From Trichuris trichiura (lineage: Eukaryota > Nematoda > Enoplea > Trichinellida > Trichuridae): 64,000 bases of DNA. Positions within the stretch are counted from its first letter, which is position 1. Each line of letters begins with the position of its first letter. Under the pieces are notes generated by a model. The model was not told where the DNA came from. It did no database searches and was given only the letters and a program-made list of their open reading frames with translations. The stretch is from contig JBAJFE010000004.1 of assembly GCA_037903355.1 (NCBI GenBank), positions 4,200,001 to 4,264,000 on the forward strand, written 5' to 3'. Shown here one piece after another: positions 11,145 through 22,739 of the stretch. A program made the translations under genes and the position numbers.

Positions 11145-12614
11145 ATGCGCGGCTTTGCCTTTATTCTGCTACTGACCACGGTAAAAGACTCGTCTCCAAC
11201 TGGTGAATGAGCGCATAAGACATTTTTCACATGTACTAATGGCAGTTGATTTGGATTGCAGAATGCGTATTTGGTCCGTGGCATCATTGGGCTTCCTGTT
11301 CCGTTACGTGCGGAGGCGGGAAGCAATTGAGAACTCGTAAAGGACTGACAAGAAGTGAAGACTTAAGGAAGAAGCATACTTGCGCATTTCAAACGATAGA
11401 CCTCAGAAATTGCGAGCTAGAAGAATGCCCAATAGGTGGGTGAATTATTTTAAAGGAGTATCACCTTACAGTACTTACGTAAGTCTTCATTTCTTTTTTA
11501 CGGAAGCTAAGCAGATTTGAATTTTTAAATTCTACCGGCTGACTTACTGCATTGCAAGTTGTTACGGAATGACAAGACTTAGATTCAAATTTGAATCTAT
11601 TAATACATTTCGACCGAAAGCCTTTGCTACGCGCAAGTAAAGAACATTGCGTATCAAAACACAATTTTTCATATGCTTTACAAAAAGATTTGTATCAGTA
11701 CTATTTTTGATTAAAAACACAGTAGTGAAACTACTTACTGTAAACACAGATCGTCCGTTGCAGCGCCATACTTTGTCAGCGTCATTAGGACTACGCCTGT
11801 TTGAATATTCAAACGGGATACTGCATGATTAAGGAAAATTAAGTTACTGAACTTTTTCGTCAACAGGTGAAATGCACCAAAATAGACTAGCGCACCTATC
11901 GGCTGCTACGTACTTCAGCTACTTGAATTTGCATAATTTTCCTATAGAGAAGTTCCAACGAAACTTCATAGGAAGATCTGAGTTTTTGGATCTAAGTCTA
12001 AGCCGTTTTATGCGGTAACTACAGACAAGCAGATACTCTACGAATGCTGCAACTGCTTTGAGTTCCTAAAGAACTTTAAATATAACTGACAGTGGTACTT
12101 CGGAATAATAGGCTGTGACGTAGCCGAATGGGAGCCGTGGACCGACTGCAGTGCTACATGCGGTCGAGGAACTATGTACCGTAGGCGACCGCTGCTCAGT
12201 TCGCCGGCCAATTCAACATCCGTATGTCCTCCGCTGGAACAACTGAAGACATGCAAGCTTCAGGAATGCGAAGCCGACAATCTGTCGATCGTGTACTGCC
12301 GCGGAAGAATGGACGGCAACTATGCATATCCTGGGAAACCCTGCAGTCAAATGTACTACTCCTGCGTAGGATACGCTTATCAAGAAATGCTATGCCCACC
12401 CGGACTAACCTTTGATATGGTCAAAGATCGATGCGTATTCCTTAAAGAAATAGCTGAATGCTCGTCAGGTAGACACATACACACGCGTACGATCTAAGCC
12501 TATTCGCCTTTTCTAGTTTCAGCCGGCTTGAGCTCGAGAGATCAACGAAGCTTGCACAAAATGAGTATCCTTGTTACACTTGCAGCTCACCTGGTACTAT
12601 ACGCGCTTGTCTAG
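11145..12614 (+). CDS. Secreted TSP1-TSP1-chitin-binding (CBM14) protein with GPI-like tail (4 exons, 222 aa)
   Basis: Exons 11145-11202, 11262-11435, 12124-12468 and 12523-12614 join in consistent phase 1. Exon 1 encodes MRGFAFILLLTTVKDSSPT, a signal peptide. Exon 2 is a thrombospondin type-1 repeat (FGPWHHWASCSVTCGGG, ending CELEECP). Exon 3 begins with a second TSP1 (WEPWTDCSATCGRG ... TCKLQECE), then a six-cysteine peritrophin-A/CBM14 domain from YCRGRMDGNYAYPGKPCSQM to LKEIAEC. Exon 4 adds a short linker and a hydrophobic end (MSILVTLAAHLVLYALV) just before the stop, as in GPI-anchored proteins. An AATAAA follows at 12620. TSP1 and CBM14 modules bind matrix glycans and chitin, so a role at eggshell, cuticle or pharyngeal lining is inferred; no close named orthologue is recognised. 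Exon 4 is the least certain. Confidence 0.8.
11799..11965 (+). repeat. Diverged direct repeat, copy 1
   Basis: GTTTGAATATTCAAAC followed by GATTAAGGAAAATTAAGTT, then CAACAGGTGAAATG, is matched by a second copy about 1056 bp downstream. It lies in intron 2 of the TSP1/CBM14 gene. Confidence 0.55.
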
Positions 12615-12619
12615 CTTAC

Positions 12620-12625
12620 AATAAA
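12620..12625 (+). terminator. Polyadenylation signal AATAAA
   Basis: AATAAA lies 6 nt after the proposed TAG stop of the TSP1/CBM14 gene. The closeness implies a very short 3' UTR, which is common in compact nematode genes, and supports the proposed last exon. Confidence 0.5.
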
Positions 12626-12854
12626 GCAACGGTATTCGAAAAATTGACTTCGGAACAATAAAATTCTCTTATAACATTAGCGAAAAAGAAAATCGTTTGG
12701 TGAAGCTTTTTAAAAATAGAGCTCTCAGAGAAACTTTTCCCTTAGGCAGTACTTATCAAAAGCAAAAATTTAAATAGAGAGTGTCGCAGTTAGAATAATG
12801 TAGCAACTGCGCGTATGCAAATTATACTTTCTAAGTGTTTATCTAATTGTACTC

Positions 12855-13005
12855 GTTTGAAAATTCAAACAGCCTACAGTAAGATTAAAGAAAATTAGGT
12901 TCCTAAGTTGTTTACTCAACAGATAAAATGAATCAGACGTACGCTAGCACATTTTTCACCTGCTGCTTGCTTAAACCAGGTCAATTTTCATAAGTTTTTT
13001 AAATA
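12855..13005 (+). repeat. Diverged direct repeat, copy 2
   Basis: GTTTGAAAATTCAAAC, GATTAAAGAAAATTAGGTT and CAACAGATAAAATG align with copy 1 at 11799 in the same order and spacing. This copy lies between the TSP1/CBM14 gene and RPAP1. Confidence 0.55.
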
Positions 13006-13197
13006 GACGATCTCCGTCTTCTCAAAACTGTCTAAAACTCGGCGTCAAGGCCACTAGGTAGACGCTGACGCTGAAACTGGGAAAAGATTGCTTGCTAAAG
13101 TTAAGCTGTAAAGTTTGAAATTTAATAAATGGGCTGGCTTTAAGGAGCGTGAAAAAATACAATATTAAATACACAAGCGGCACTGCATTGCAAGCTC

Positions 13198-16100
13198 TTA
13201 CTGGATGCCAAGTCGTCTCAGGGCAAGCTGATGCAGTACGGAGCCTTTACGGATACCGCTCTGCAAAAGCTTTGCAAAGGCTTCTACCTCCCTTTTGTCT
13301 TGAGATTTTTCAATGGGCCCAATGAGATCTTCGTTTAGCTGAGAAAATAAATTTCCTTTAATCGCGCAGATCGGAAAAAAACTTACGTTGCACTCCATAT
13401 TCGCTAGGAAGCTATCGTTGGGCTGTTCCGAGCTAAAAAGGGCAGAGATCACGTCGCTGTCGCCACCTTTGACCACGGGCAGCAGAAGATAATGAGCAAA
13501 AAGCTCATCTCCGTATGAATGAGTATTGAAACGATCGACCAAAGAGGAGTAGCTAAAATTAAGTTGTGAACAAAGACAGAACCCGCTTTACAGCTGTTAC
13601 AATGGGGTGAACGTTTCTTTCGGCCAAGGAACGCGAAAAACAATCTTTTTCCGCTTGCTAAAGCAATCTCGCAGGAACACGCCAAGGCACTGATAAACAA
13701 GTGGTTCTTTGAAGTAGCCTGCGCATCAGTTTTTTAAAATTACAAGCCAAAACGTAACCCGCGCTCCTACCAGTGTAGAATAACTCGCTGAGGTAGCAAT
13801 ACAATTCGGCTGGATCAAGTAGGACACGAGCTGTCATCGTCAAAAAGGACAACAGCAACGTGCAAATGACCAGTCTCAATCCTTCGCTATCGTCCGGCGG
13901 ATTTCTTAATTATAATACGCATATTTTAAAAGTCCACCGTCCACCGGATGTCGTACTCGGCTGGTGTAGCAATTTTGCGCACATGTTGATGCATTGGCAT
14001 TAGAAACCAATGGCCATTATGCAAATTGGTTGACCAAGCTCCCACGTTTGTCGTTAACAGTGGAATGTCTTCGGAAAAGAACCCGCCGGCATTCAGTTGC
14101 GCCCTGTGCAACAACCCACTTTACGATGCCGCGAAAAAAAACTGACAGCGACGCCTACTTTGACTTTTCAACGATTTTTCCATGCTGCCTATTGTAGTCG
14201 TCAATTATTACCGTTCGGACTTCCGACAACGAACTGAGCACTATTTTGTAGAATTCAACGATGCTCATTAAGGAGTCCAGCGAGGCAACAAGGTTTGCGT
14301 TCCACTGTTCAACTGGAAACTGCTCGCTACAGCGTGCATTAGGCCAAAGTAGGCATTTCTCGGAGCTAAACAAAAAAAAATGTAGAAAATTCGACGCGTG
14401 CACACGACTTACATGACAGAGCGCAAGGTTTCGCAGTACAAGAATTCTTGGCCTCCTGACAAAATTCTTGGAAGCTGTAAACTGAGTTTGCAAATGTCCA
14501 CATTCTGAAACAAAGAAAAAATGCACGCGTTCACTTATCTGAAGCGGTGCTACCTCGGCGATTCCAAGCTGAACCACGAAATGGAGAAAGTATGTTTCGA
14601 ATCTTGAAAAGAACACTGAGCGCTCCTCGAACTTTCCGAGCTTCGCCATATCGGCCAGATAAGTTTCTACGGACTTACAATTGACCATTGTTGAGAATAG
14701 CTGAACTTGTGTTTGGCTAGAACTCAATATTCGACGAAAACTATTGTTCTCACCATCTGACGGCAAGGCAGTTTTGAAAAGTGAAGCAGACGGACCCAGG
14801 ATGCGCACAGAGGAAACGGAGAAAATTTGCCTTCGATGTCAATCAAACAATGGACGCCCAACGAAGGCGATATCCAGTCGACGCTAGTCTTCAGTTCCTC
14901 TTTCGGATGAAGGAAGAACGACCTGAAAAGGGCCCCAACTGTTAGCCATAAGGACTGGACCAAGCGGGCAAACCATTTCGTCAGGTCGCGTACATACGCA
15001 GATAGGGAATTGCCAAAACGCTTCACCGCCGCTACGAAGCAATTATCCCGCGGATCAAACTAAAAATAAAAAAGTAACGGCTTCATTTCAAAAATTCAAA
15101 TTTTCAAATGCCAACCATTGATTGGACGCCAAGGTGAGCCGACGTTGCGAAATAATTGAACATTGCCGCCAACAAAACTGAGTAGGAAGCCTGAAAATGT
15201 AAACAAGCTCTGCATATCTACCGGTCGCGGACGCGCGACTCATACGTGGACTCCGCTGAGACAATTCTCTGAGCATTTGAACACAAGACGATACGTCGTA
15301 AGCGCAAGGCCGCGAAAACAATTGTTGGCCGTGGAGAGCGCTTCCGTACGGCAACTATCTCTAAAGCTGAACTTGAATCCGCCATGCTCAAGACGGAAGA
15401 AAAACAAAACAAACCTTGACGCTATCAGGTAGCTTTCCAAAGTGGCTACAAGAAGTCGGAGCCTAATAAGGGAAAAATGAGGACGAGTCAGCTCCAACTC
15501 CTCTTCGGCAATGTTGCACGCTTGTCTGATTTGGTCGACGAATACGTTGTGCAGATTTCTAAAACCATTTTTAAAACAATCGATTTTTCCGACAAACCGG
15601 CTAGTAAAATTTTTTGAAAAAAAAATCGTTTTTTTTGCACGCGGCGAAATCCCCTACAGTATGCGCGCTCCTTATCGATCTTTACGTTAAGAAAACTCTT
15701 CTTTAGCTTAAATTTAAAATTAAGAATTTGCCTACGCACCGCAGCCTTCATAAACTCGCTTCGCAACTGGTCGAGAATTCTCGTACAGAAAAAATTCAAA
15801 ACGACCTACGCTCAGCGGTACTTTATTTCACTATTACGCCATCGTTATTTGCTTAAAAAAATTAAGTCTCAAAAGTTGAGTATATTGTAAGAGACCCGCA
15901 AGAATCGGTTACAAATGGAAAGCAAGTACGAATTATTCAAAATCACAAATAAGAGCATGCACATCTTTTGACTGCCGGTAAGCTATTAATGCACTGCATA
16001 GTTATAACTAAAAATTAGCGCTATATGCAAATAAGATATACAACCAACCTGAGATTCTCAAGTTCCAAACCATACGATATCACGCAGCGTAAATAACGGT

Positions 16101-19100
16101 AGCATTCGCAGATCAAGTTGCATGCTGAAGACTCGTCGTCAAAGTCGCTGCAAAGTACCACCTTTACGTTGAATGATCGAATACTTTGCTAAGGCGATGT
16201 ACCTTGGCTCGGCTGCGATTATTTGGAGTACCGTTGGCAGAATGCCACTTTGTTGAACCTGAAAACACAACTGCAAGTACTGTAGTCTAATTCAAACCAG
16301 CTCTGCTTACCAGTTGTACAGCGATATCTCTATCAGCGTAGGACAAAATTCGAATTAGCCTTATAATCTTTGCGCGCGGAACAGCCAAATTTTCCTCGCC
16401 TAAATTTAAGCGCGTACAGGCGCTCATAATGGCGGCGTCTTACCTGACAGGCAAAAAAGGAGCCAATTTCGAAAGATTTCTTCGCAAGTAATAATCTTTT
16501 TAAAAAAATATTTTTTAAAAAAACATACAGTAAGACCATAGGGTTTACTTGGCTGCAAGCATCTAAGCTGTGCCTTGCTATTCGGCATAGAATATTAAGA
16601 ACGGTCGCGCCTACGGTTGCTCCGCTTGAATCGCCAACAGCGGGACTTGACGGCTTAATTAGGCTTTGATGAAAGACGCTGTCCAGTCTTTGCAAAAATT
16701 GCATACGCATAAGACTCTACGAAGAAGCCAACAGAAATCATACTGTATTCCGTAGCTCTTACCTCAACGACGTCCATTTTGACTAGCTCATCGTCGCTTA
16801 AGATTTTACTATCTTTGGAAGGTTTCAACCAAGGTTGCAAAAGCCCGCCGCAACATTCCAGCGTGAAATCTAGCAGCTTGAGCAGCCATCAGCAAAACCA
16901 AGTTACGGCGTGGGAGTAACTTACTTCCTCCTCGGACGGGCGACAAATGAGCGCTTCGAAAAAGCGCAAACAAGCGGATAGAATAGCGCCCGCGCGATCG
17001 TCGAAACACAAGCGAATAAGGACAATTGCATTTTCGCTTTTCAGCTCGCTGAACACGGGAAGATAGGCAGCATTTTTGAATAACGCCGACGCAGCCTGAG
17101 CATAAATGTACAGCTACAGTATGGAAAGGTCTGTTCGTACTTTTTGGACAATTTTTGCCAACGCTGAAACGGAGAGGAGGCGCTGGTTAAGCAAAGTTGA
17201 GCGGGTAAGGCAAAGGAGCTCTTTTAGATTGTAGCCGGCTCGCTAAAATTACTAATCTTAATAAGGGCGGCGGAAAGTGGCGTAGCGGACCTGCGGTTCG
17301 TCTCCGTGATGATGCAAGCCACTTTGAACGGGCGTGTCGGCGTCTAAGGGCAATAGGTTACCTTCAAGGTCGAATCTCCATGTAGGCGATTCCTTAACAA
17401 TGCAACATGTTACAGGCGAAAAGAAAAGTCAATAACAACTTTGCTGACGTCACACTGTCTTGGTAAATCGGTGGTCCATTCCAACTTGTCTTTTTCAACA
17501 ACACCCATGTTCAGCCAGGAAGGATCAACACTAAAAGGCAACGCGACCTCTGCAAGGAAAAAGTTGAAAACCGACGCCGACACCCTTGGACGAAGCAGCA
17601 ACCTTTCGCCGCTTCTCTCGTCTCTTCGAGCTTCTTACAGATCTCTTCGCATGCGGAGAGGTTCTTTCGGCGCGATGTGAGCAATTTTAAAATTTCCGAA
17701 GAAGGTTCTAAAAACTGAGGCGTTCAGCTGAATTTTTCAAATTCCCGTAAGCGCCCACGTACGGTAGTTGCCTAAGATCTGCTTTCGAAGATCGGCAATT
17801 TCGCTTTCGGGCATTTTGGCCAAAAGCGCAGCATTTTCTCTGTGCACTTCCCGCTTTATTGCTTCTACTTCGACGGCCTTTGGATTTAGGGAAAATCGAC
17901 GCATCAACGTTGGCTGTTCAACCGACGACGCGTGCTTTGCAAAGGTTGTTTTCCTTCTTGCCGCCGCGGGACGGGCAATGCTCGAGCACTGCAAAGTTGG
18001 CACGCTCGTCTCGTAAGAACGAATGGGCCCATGTCTCACCGAAACAAACGGCTCGCAAGTTGGCTTGTCGGCGTTTTGGAAAAATGAGTCTAACAAAAAC
18101 AAACAAACGTCGAGTTCGGCTGGGGAAAATACGCAAACGCGCACACATAGCGCGTCGTATGCCTGGAACCTAACGCAGAAATTAAGTTTTCCCCTCTTTT
18201 CATCACTGATCCGAAGGTAAGCTCTTTATACGGCAACATTCGCTCGAAATTATTTCATTGCATGAAATTCCTTCCCGCCCTCGTGAATTCATAAGTTCTT
18301 CAGACGCTTTTGGACTCTATCCTAACCTTCTTATAGTTTAGGTGTACCGTATTAATTCAAATTTTCTCCGAAACGCGTCTATCGCGTTACAACAGAATTG
18401 ATTGTATATACGCTATCGAAAAGTTTTTTTCTTTGACTGATAAGGTTAGATAATCACCTGTTGGCATTCCGGGAGTTTTAAATTCAAAAATGCTTTTGGT
18501 AGCATCAGGGTTCATGTTGCCAACGGCATTTTTAGTTTTCTCGCAGGAATAATACATAGTCGAAGTTCGTGGAACGCGACTGAGTGACAAGTCTTTGGTC
18601 GTTTCGAAAACTGACGTATCGTTGAGAAAACGACTTGGCCAGATGCTATCCTTAAAAAAATCAAGCGATGGGGAAACGCACGCGTCAAGAGCAAGCCGAC
18701 TAAGTAAATAAAATAAAAACATCGTTTTTAGCGTTTATACGATACCTCGCATTCCTTTTTCGGCACAATATTTTGGCTTTGCTTGGCTGTAGCGCAAGAC
18801 GGGCTTAGGCGCAGCTGCTCCTTCATACGCAGAATATTCATAAACATCGTTCGTCGATCGTTGTCAGGTAGCTGTTGCTCGGATGTGTTGTTGCAATCAG
18901 CTTTGGCTCGAAAATTACTCGTAGGCAGTGGGCCTTCAGCCTTGCCAGCATCCTAAATCAATTCACCCTCAATTTTTGAAATAAAACCAATTCGGAATGC
19001 GATCATTGGATAAACTGTATACAGTAAGTAAAAAATTAAAGCGCATAAGCAACAACAGTGCCTAGAAAAATTTAAATTAGTTACTGTTGTCGTATGGTCG

Positions 19101-20313
19101 AATTGGCAAGTGCTTAGTTTCTTAATACTAACCAGCTAAGAACACGAATGAGTCTCAATCCCGAATGGGCTGAGATCTCATACAGGTCGACCCCGAACAC
19201 GTCCATCTCCTGAATGTGCGAACAGATAAACTTTGGGTCTCTTTCGAAAACAACTACATTGCTGGCTCTGATCTTGCGATAGGTGGCGTTCATGTCGCTT
19301 TAGCTTGCTGCTCTAGCCGGATTAGCTAAGCCATTGGACTTCCAGTTGCGGCGTAGATTAAACGCTTGACTTGTTACTAATAAGGACCACGTGCCAACTG
19401 AGCCTATACCAAAACCGGAAAACTATATACCGACATGCAAAATCGTACATGGCGCGCGAGAGTCGGATAAACGTCATGTGGAACCGACTTACGAATTTGG
19501 TTAGGCTCAGATGGCGAAAAATCATTATTAGTAACAAGAGAGATTTTCCAAGCAGCAGAAGGCGCGAACAACCTTGCAATAGGTCTGCTTCGAGCAGAAA
19601 ACTGAGGCGACACCAGCGCCACCTGCTAGCAAAAAATTCGAATTTTCAGATATACAGTAGTTCACTATGCTCAGGTTCGATTCATTCAATTTTTCATCAG
19701 CTGAAAGTTTTGACAAACTCAGATTTCGATCCATTTGGGATGGCGGGTTAGCCGCGATCTTGGCTAGCGCAAAAAAATGATTATTTGACGAAACGACCAT
19801 TCAACGATAGCACTATTCGACAAAAGCTCACCGCCGCTGAGAACTAACGAAAATGTAAAACTATTAACAGAACTTACACCGCAGGAAGCATCAAATTCTT
19901 CTTGCTTCACGTCGCTACGTTTTCGACTACTCTCGGCTTCATGCAGCGCTTCAAGCTTGTAAGCATCGGGCGGATAATTGCGCTCCTAACGATAAAAATA
20001 AAGTTAAGTCCTACAACAGCCGATCGAAAACAATATAAACAGAACGAAGCATAAGAAAAGGCAAAAATCTGACATCACTGAAGCTGACGTGCGGGAAGTA
20101 TGCTCAGCTTACCACAACAGGCGACATTACGCTGCGACGAATTTGACTCGACTTTCTACGATCATTTTTTTGCAATCCCTTAAGTCGACTCTGCAGAGCT
20201 GTCGAACCTAACGACTGGCCACCAGTCTGATCTATAGAGCGACGACGCAAAAATTCCTGCTGCTGAAGAAGCAAATCCTCTTCCGTTTCTTTTGGATTAG
20301 GTCGTTTCAGCAT
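13198..20313 (-). CDS. RPAP1: RNA polymerase II-associated protein 1 (RPAP1), multi-exon
   Basis: RPAP1 links RNA polymerase II to assembly and import factors. The ATG at 20313 gives MLKRPNPKETEEDLLLQQQE, the typical RPAP1 start. Resolved exons (each phase-consistent): 20113-20313, 19878-19985, 18746-18952, 18458-18650, 17763-18089, 17603-17707, 17440-17549, 17291-17392, 17141-17242, 16925-17095, 16763-16876, 16549-16716, 16444-16495, 16311-16399, 16203-16258, 16049-16147, 15415-15558. The RPAP1_N motif (REVHRENAALLAKMPESEI) is in exon 5. RPAP1_C follows (WRFDLEGNLLPLDADTP, GLHHHGDEP, AGYNLKELLCLTRS), then helical-repeat sequence. Later exons lie within about 15088-15350, 14724-15060, 14155-14700, 13926-14130 and 13790-13890, but I did not fix every junction. 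The last exons (to 13198) read VDRFNTHSYGDELFAHYLLL, matching the family C-terminus. Some 5' introns are large (about 0.4-0.9 kb); most others are about 45-65 nt. Confidence 0.9.
18953..19877 (-). other. Large intron 2 of RPAP1 with a coding-looking stretch
   Basis: At about 19120-19290 the minus strand holds an ATG-started open stretch reading MNATYRKIRASNVVVF...FGVDLYEISAHSGLRLIRV, followed by a donor-like GTTAGT. It is skipped by the RPAP1 splice model, whose phase is continuous across the intron. It might be an alternative or nested exon, or chance. I do not recognise it. Confidence 0.25.
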
Positions 20314-20399
20314 TTCATAACACGCGCCCGGATCCAACGCACGGTCAAAGCGGAAATTAAAGCAGACTTCGTGACAGAAAGCAAAATTTTGCCCGAACA

Positions 20400-21145
20400 A
20401 TCACGATTGAAAGCGAGGGTAAACTACAGTACTCGACAAACCTGCGCTTTCTTAAGGTGTACGGTATGATGTTACTTTTTAATCATTTATTTTTACGGCA
20501 AACGCTTGCTAGCTCGTAAAAGTTGTTAACTTTGACCGGAATAGTTTGTTTTTTTGTTGCTACGTTTTATAAAAACTCAATTTATTAACGAACCACAAAA
20601 CAGCTCATTGGTAAAAGCGCATCCTATAGTCAAGGATGGTCGCGGAAACAGCAGACTGCTTGGAGGAAAATATTTTTCTGTTCAATGTAGCGTGCGCAAC
20701 CGTCAGTCACCTTTTTATTGATAAGAAAAACCAATACAGTAATACATCAAGTAAAAGCAAGCTACCCCTCTTACTGTCAAGATAAATGATGATCAGGTAA
20801 CATGAATGTTACGGTTTTATACATCAAAAAAAATCGTTCAACTACCGCATAGAATTTTGCGATCGAGTACAACGTGGTTGTTTGACTACCATTCGACTCT
20901 GCGACGGTTTGACGCCGTTACGCGGTTGGGTTTCAGTAGGAGCGAATTTAGCGCTGCGATTATTTGCATATGACAACAGGCTAACGGGTAGAACGCATTT
21001 TTAATAATTTATTATGAAAAGCGCAGAAACTTTGATCACGGACAGAGTGGGACGATGCGAAAGCATAGCCTACAGAAGGAGCGCGTAATCACAATGCTAT
21101 TAATGCTATTTTTCAGCGGGAAAAAGCCTGTACACAAAAAAATAA
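20400..21145. other. Spacer between RPAP1 and the FLYWCH/MULE gene
   Basis: This is the shared flank between RPAP1's 5' end and the 3' end of the MULE-like ORF. No gene is seen; the RPAP1 promoter should lie here. Confidence 0.4.
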
Positions 21146-22555
21146 TCAATTAAGCAAGAAACATATGGCGATACCGCGTAAATAGTCGGCATTTGGCTGC
21201 TTGCCGAAGTGGCGCATAATTTGAAGAATTCTATTCGAAGTGCGAGCAAATTTGGCTCGTTTTTTTGGCGACTCCTCTCCCGCCGTGTAACATTTGTAGT
21301 TCAAGTCCATCATCAGTTGGACTTTCCGAATCCCGTCGATGAAATTCCAAATGGACGGATCGTCGGTGGCGAAAAGGCTTCGCATTTGCCGATGTAATTC
21401 TTCAACAAAGCTGGTCGTCCGATCTCCATAGCAAAGTGTTCCACGATAGACCGACCACATGGACGGAGGGTAACGCGGGGTACGTCGACTGCCAAATTGG
21501 GTTGGCAACCCGACAAAGGTTTCTTCGAACCAATCCAACGTTGGTATCAGTTCATCCGGCAATTCTCTGAACAAATCTTCGAAAACATTATCCAGCGATT
21601 CCACTGGTACGAATGCGAGAGAAGCAATCATACGCGCCGAAAGCGCAAACTCGCAATCATTGTTATACCTGGACAACAAACCATGTTCGGTCAAATTCTG
21701 CGTAAGGCTTTTGACCAAGAAAAAGAAACACGCAAATAGTTGAGCTGCAGGGAAGGTGGCTTTGATTGCATTCACCGCGGCATCCTCAAAATCTACAGTA
21801 ATCGTCTCCGGACTTAACTTAGGCCATAGCTCCTTTATTGCCTCGAACAAACGACAGTAAGTCTGCTCCTCTTTATTTGGAAGCAGAGCGTATAACATCG
21901 GCAGAACATACCCACTCCTTTCAGCCATAATAACGTAAACCTGCGAAAAAGGTGGGGGCGCCATCTTGAACGCTCCATCCGCAACGATATTGTTGATCGA
22001 GTCTGTCCAACAACCGTATGATTTTCGACCAAAAATTATAATCCTATTTTCGTCACCCTGACCGGAGTCGAAAAGCAGAAATTCATCCTCATTGTTGTAC
22101 ATTCTATACGATTGGGGAATGACCAGTGTAGCGAGATCGGTCGGCTGAGGTGGTATTGATGGCGTAGGCCTCCTTCGCCGGCGAATAATTTCCCTCATTG
22201 CCGCACTGTTGGGCAGGTGAGCTCTCAAGTCAGGCGAAACACTTTGACATACCTCCTTAACAATGACAGCCGGAGGGTCGAGCGATTCGACAGCTCGTCT
22301 TTTTAGAGCACCACGAATTGCGGCAAATTCAACCGCCACTGCATCGCTGCCGTGATTGTGGTCGTTCACCAGTTTTATTACTTCACCAGTTTCCATGTTA
22401 GTGTGCAACCTAGCTCTGCAATCGTAGGCGCATCGTTTGTCGCAGCGCCAAAACTTCACTTTTTTGTTTACGTCCAATCGTTCAATGTTGAACATGTAGC
22501 CGTCAAGGGCAAATTTCTCTCGGTCTCGCTTCGACAAGAAATTCTGCTCGGCCAT
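21146..22555 (-). CDS. FLYWCH zinc-finger / MULE transposase-like protein (469 aa)
   Basis: A single uninterrupted frame; I chose the ATG at 22555 (MAEQNFLSKRDRE), although the frame is open 20 codons further upstream. Residues about 14-70 form a FLYWCH zinc finger (LDGYMFNIERL, KFWRCDKRCAYDCRARL, DHNH). Residues about 180-290 resemble the MULE transposase domain, with VADGAFKMAP (first Asp about 193) and TITVDFEDAA (second Asp about 255). Where MULE enzymes usually have a C-x2-H signature the protein has ACFFFLVKSL, so a conserved His seems lost. The C-terminal region (DDPSIWNFIDGIRKVQ, PKKRAKFA) matches the usual tail. The intact frame with a damaged catalytic signature suggests either a recently mobile element or a host-domesticated DNA-binding protein. 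FLYWCH-MULE families are known in nematodes and other invertebrates. Confidence 0.8.
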   Translation of the reverse strand: MAEQNFLSKRDREKFALDGYMFNIERLDVNKKVKFWRCDKRCAYDCRARLHTNMETGEVIKLVNDHNHGSDAVAVEFAAIRGALKRRAVESLDPPAVIVKEVCQSVSPDLRAHLPNSAAMREIIRRRRRPTPSIPPQPTDLATLVIPQSYRMYNNEDEFLLFDSGQGDENRIIIFGRKSYGCWTDSINNIVADGAFKMAPPPFSQVYVIMAERSGYVLPMLYALLPNKEEQTYCRLFEAIKELWPKLSPETITVDFEDAAVNAIKATFPAAQLFACFFFLVKSLTQNLTEHGLLSRYNNDCEFALSARMIASLAFVPVESLDNVFEDLFRELPDELIPTLDWFEETFVGLPTQFGSRRTPRYPPSMWSVYRGTLCYGDRTTSFVEELHRQMRSLFATDDPSIWNFIDGIRKVQLMMDLNYKCYTAGEESPKKRAKFARTSNRILQIMRHFGKQPNADYLRGIAICFLLN

Positions 22556-22645
22556 TCTTCCCGTAACAAACTTGAACCTAAGCGTTGGAAATCCAAATAA
22601 AGAAGCAAGCAACACTTCGACGCGAAAACGCTATACACTATCCGT

Positions 22646-22739
22646 GACGGTAAAAAGATAAGTAGGTGCAAGTAGTTGCCGTACTCTTTTGCAATATACG
22701 CGTAGCTCGCGGCGTCCCTATTTTCGCTTACCTGCCGTC
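22646..22739. repeat. Dispersed ~95-bp repeat, copy 1
   Basis: It starts GACGGTAAAAAGATAAGTAGG and ends TATTTTCGCTTACCTGCCGTC. The two ends are weakly complementary (AGATAAGTAGG against the reverse of CTTACCTGCCGTC), so it may be a small inverted-repeat element. A second copy is at 24454. Confidence 0.45.

Noticed and set aside
18091..20313. Initial idea that 18.4-20.4 kb was a separate gene from RPAP1
   Set aside because: Phases 0, 0, 0 and 1 run through all exons, and the RPAP1-type N-terminus MLKRPNPKETEEDLL sits at 20313, so one gene explains everything.
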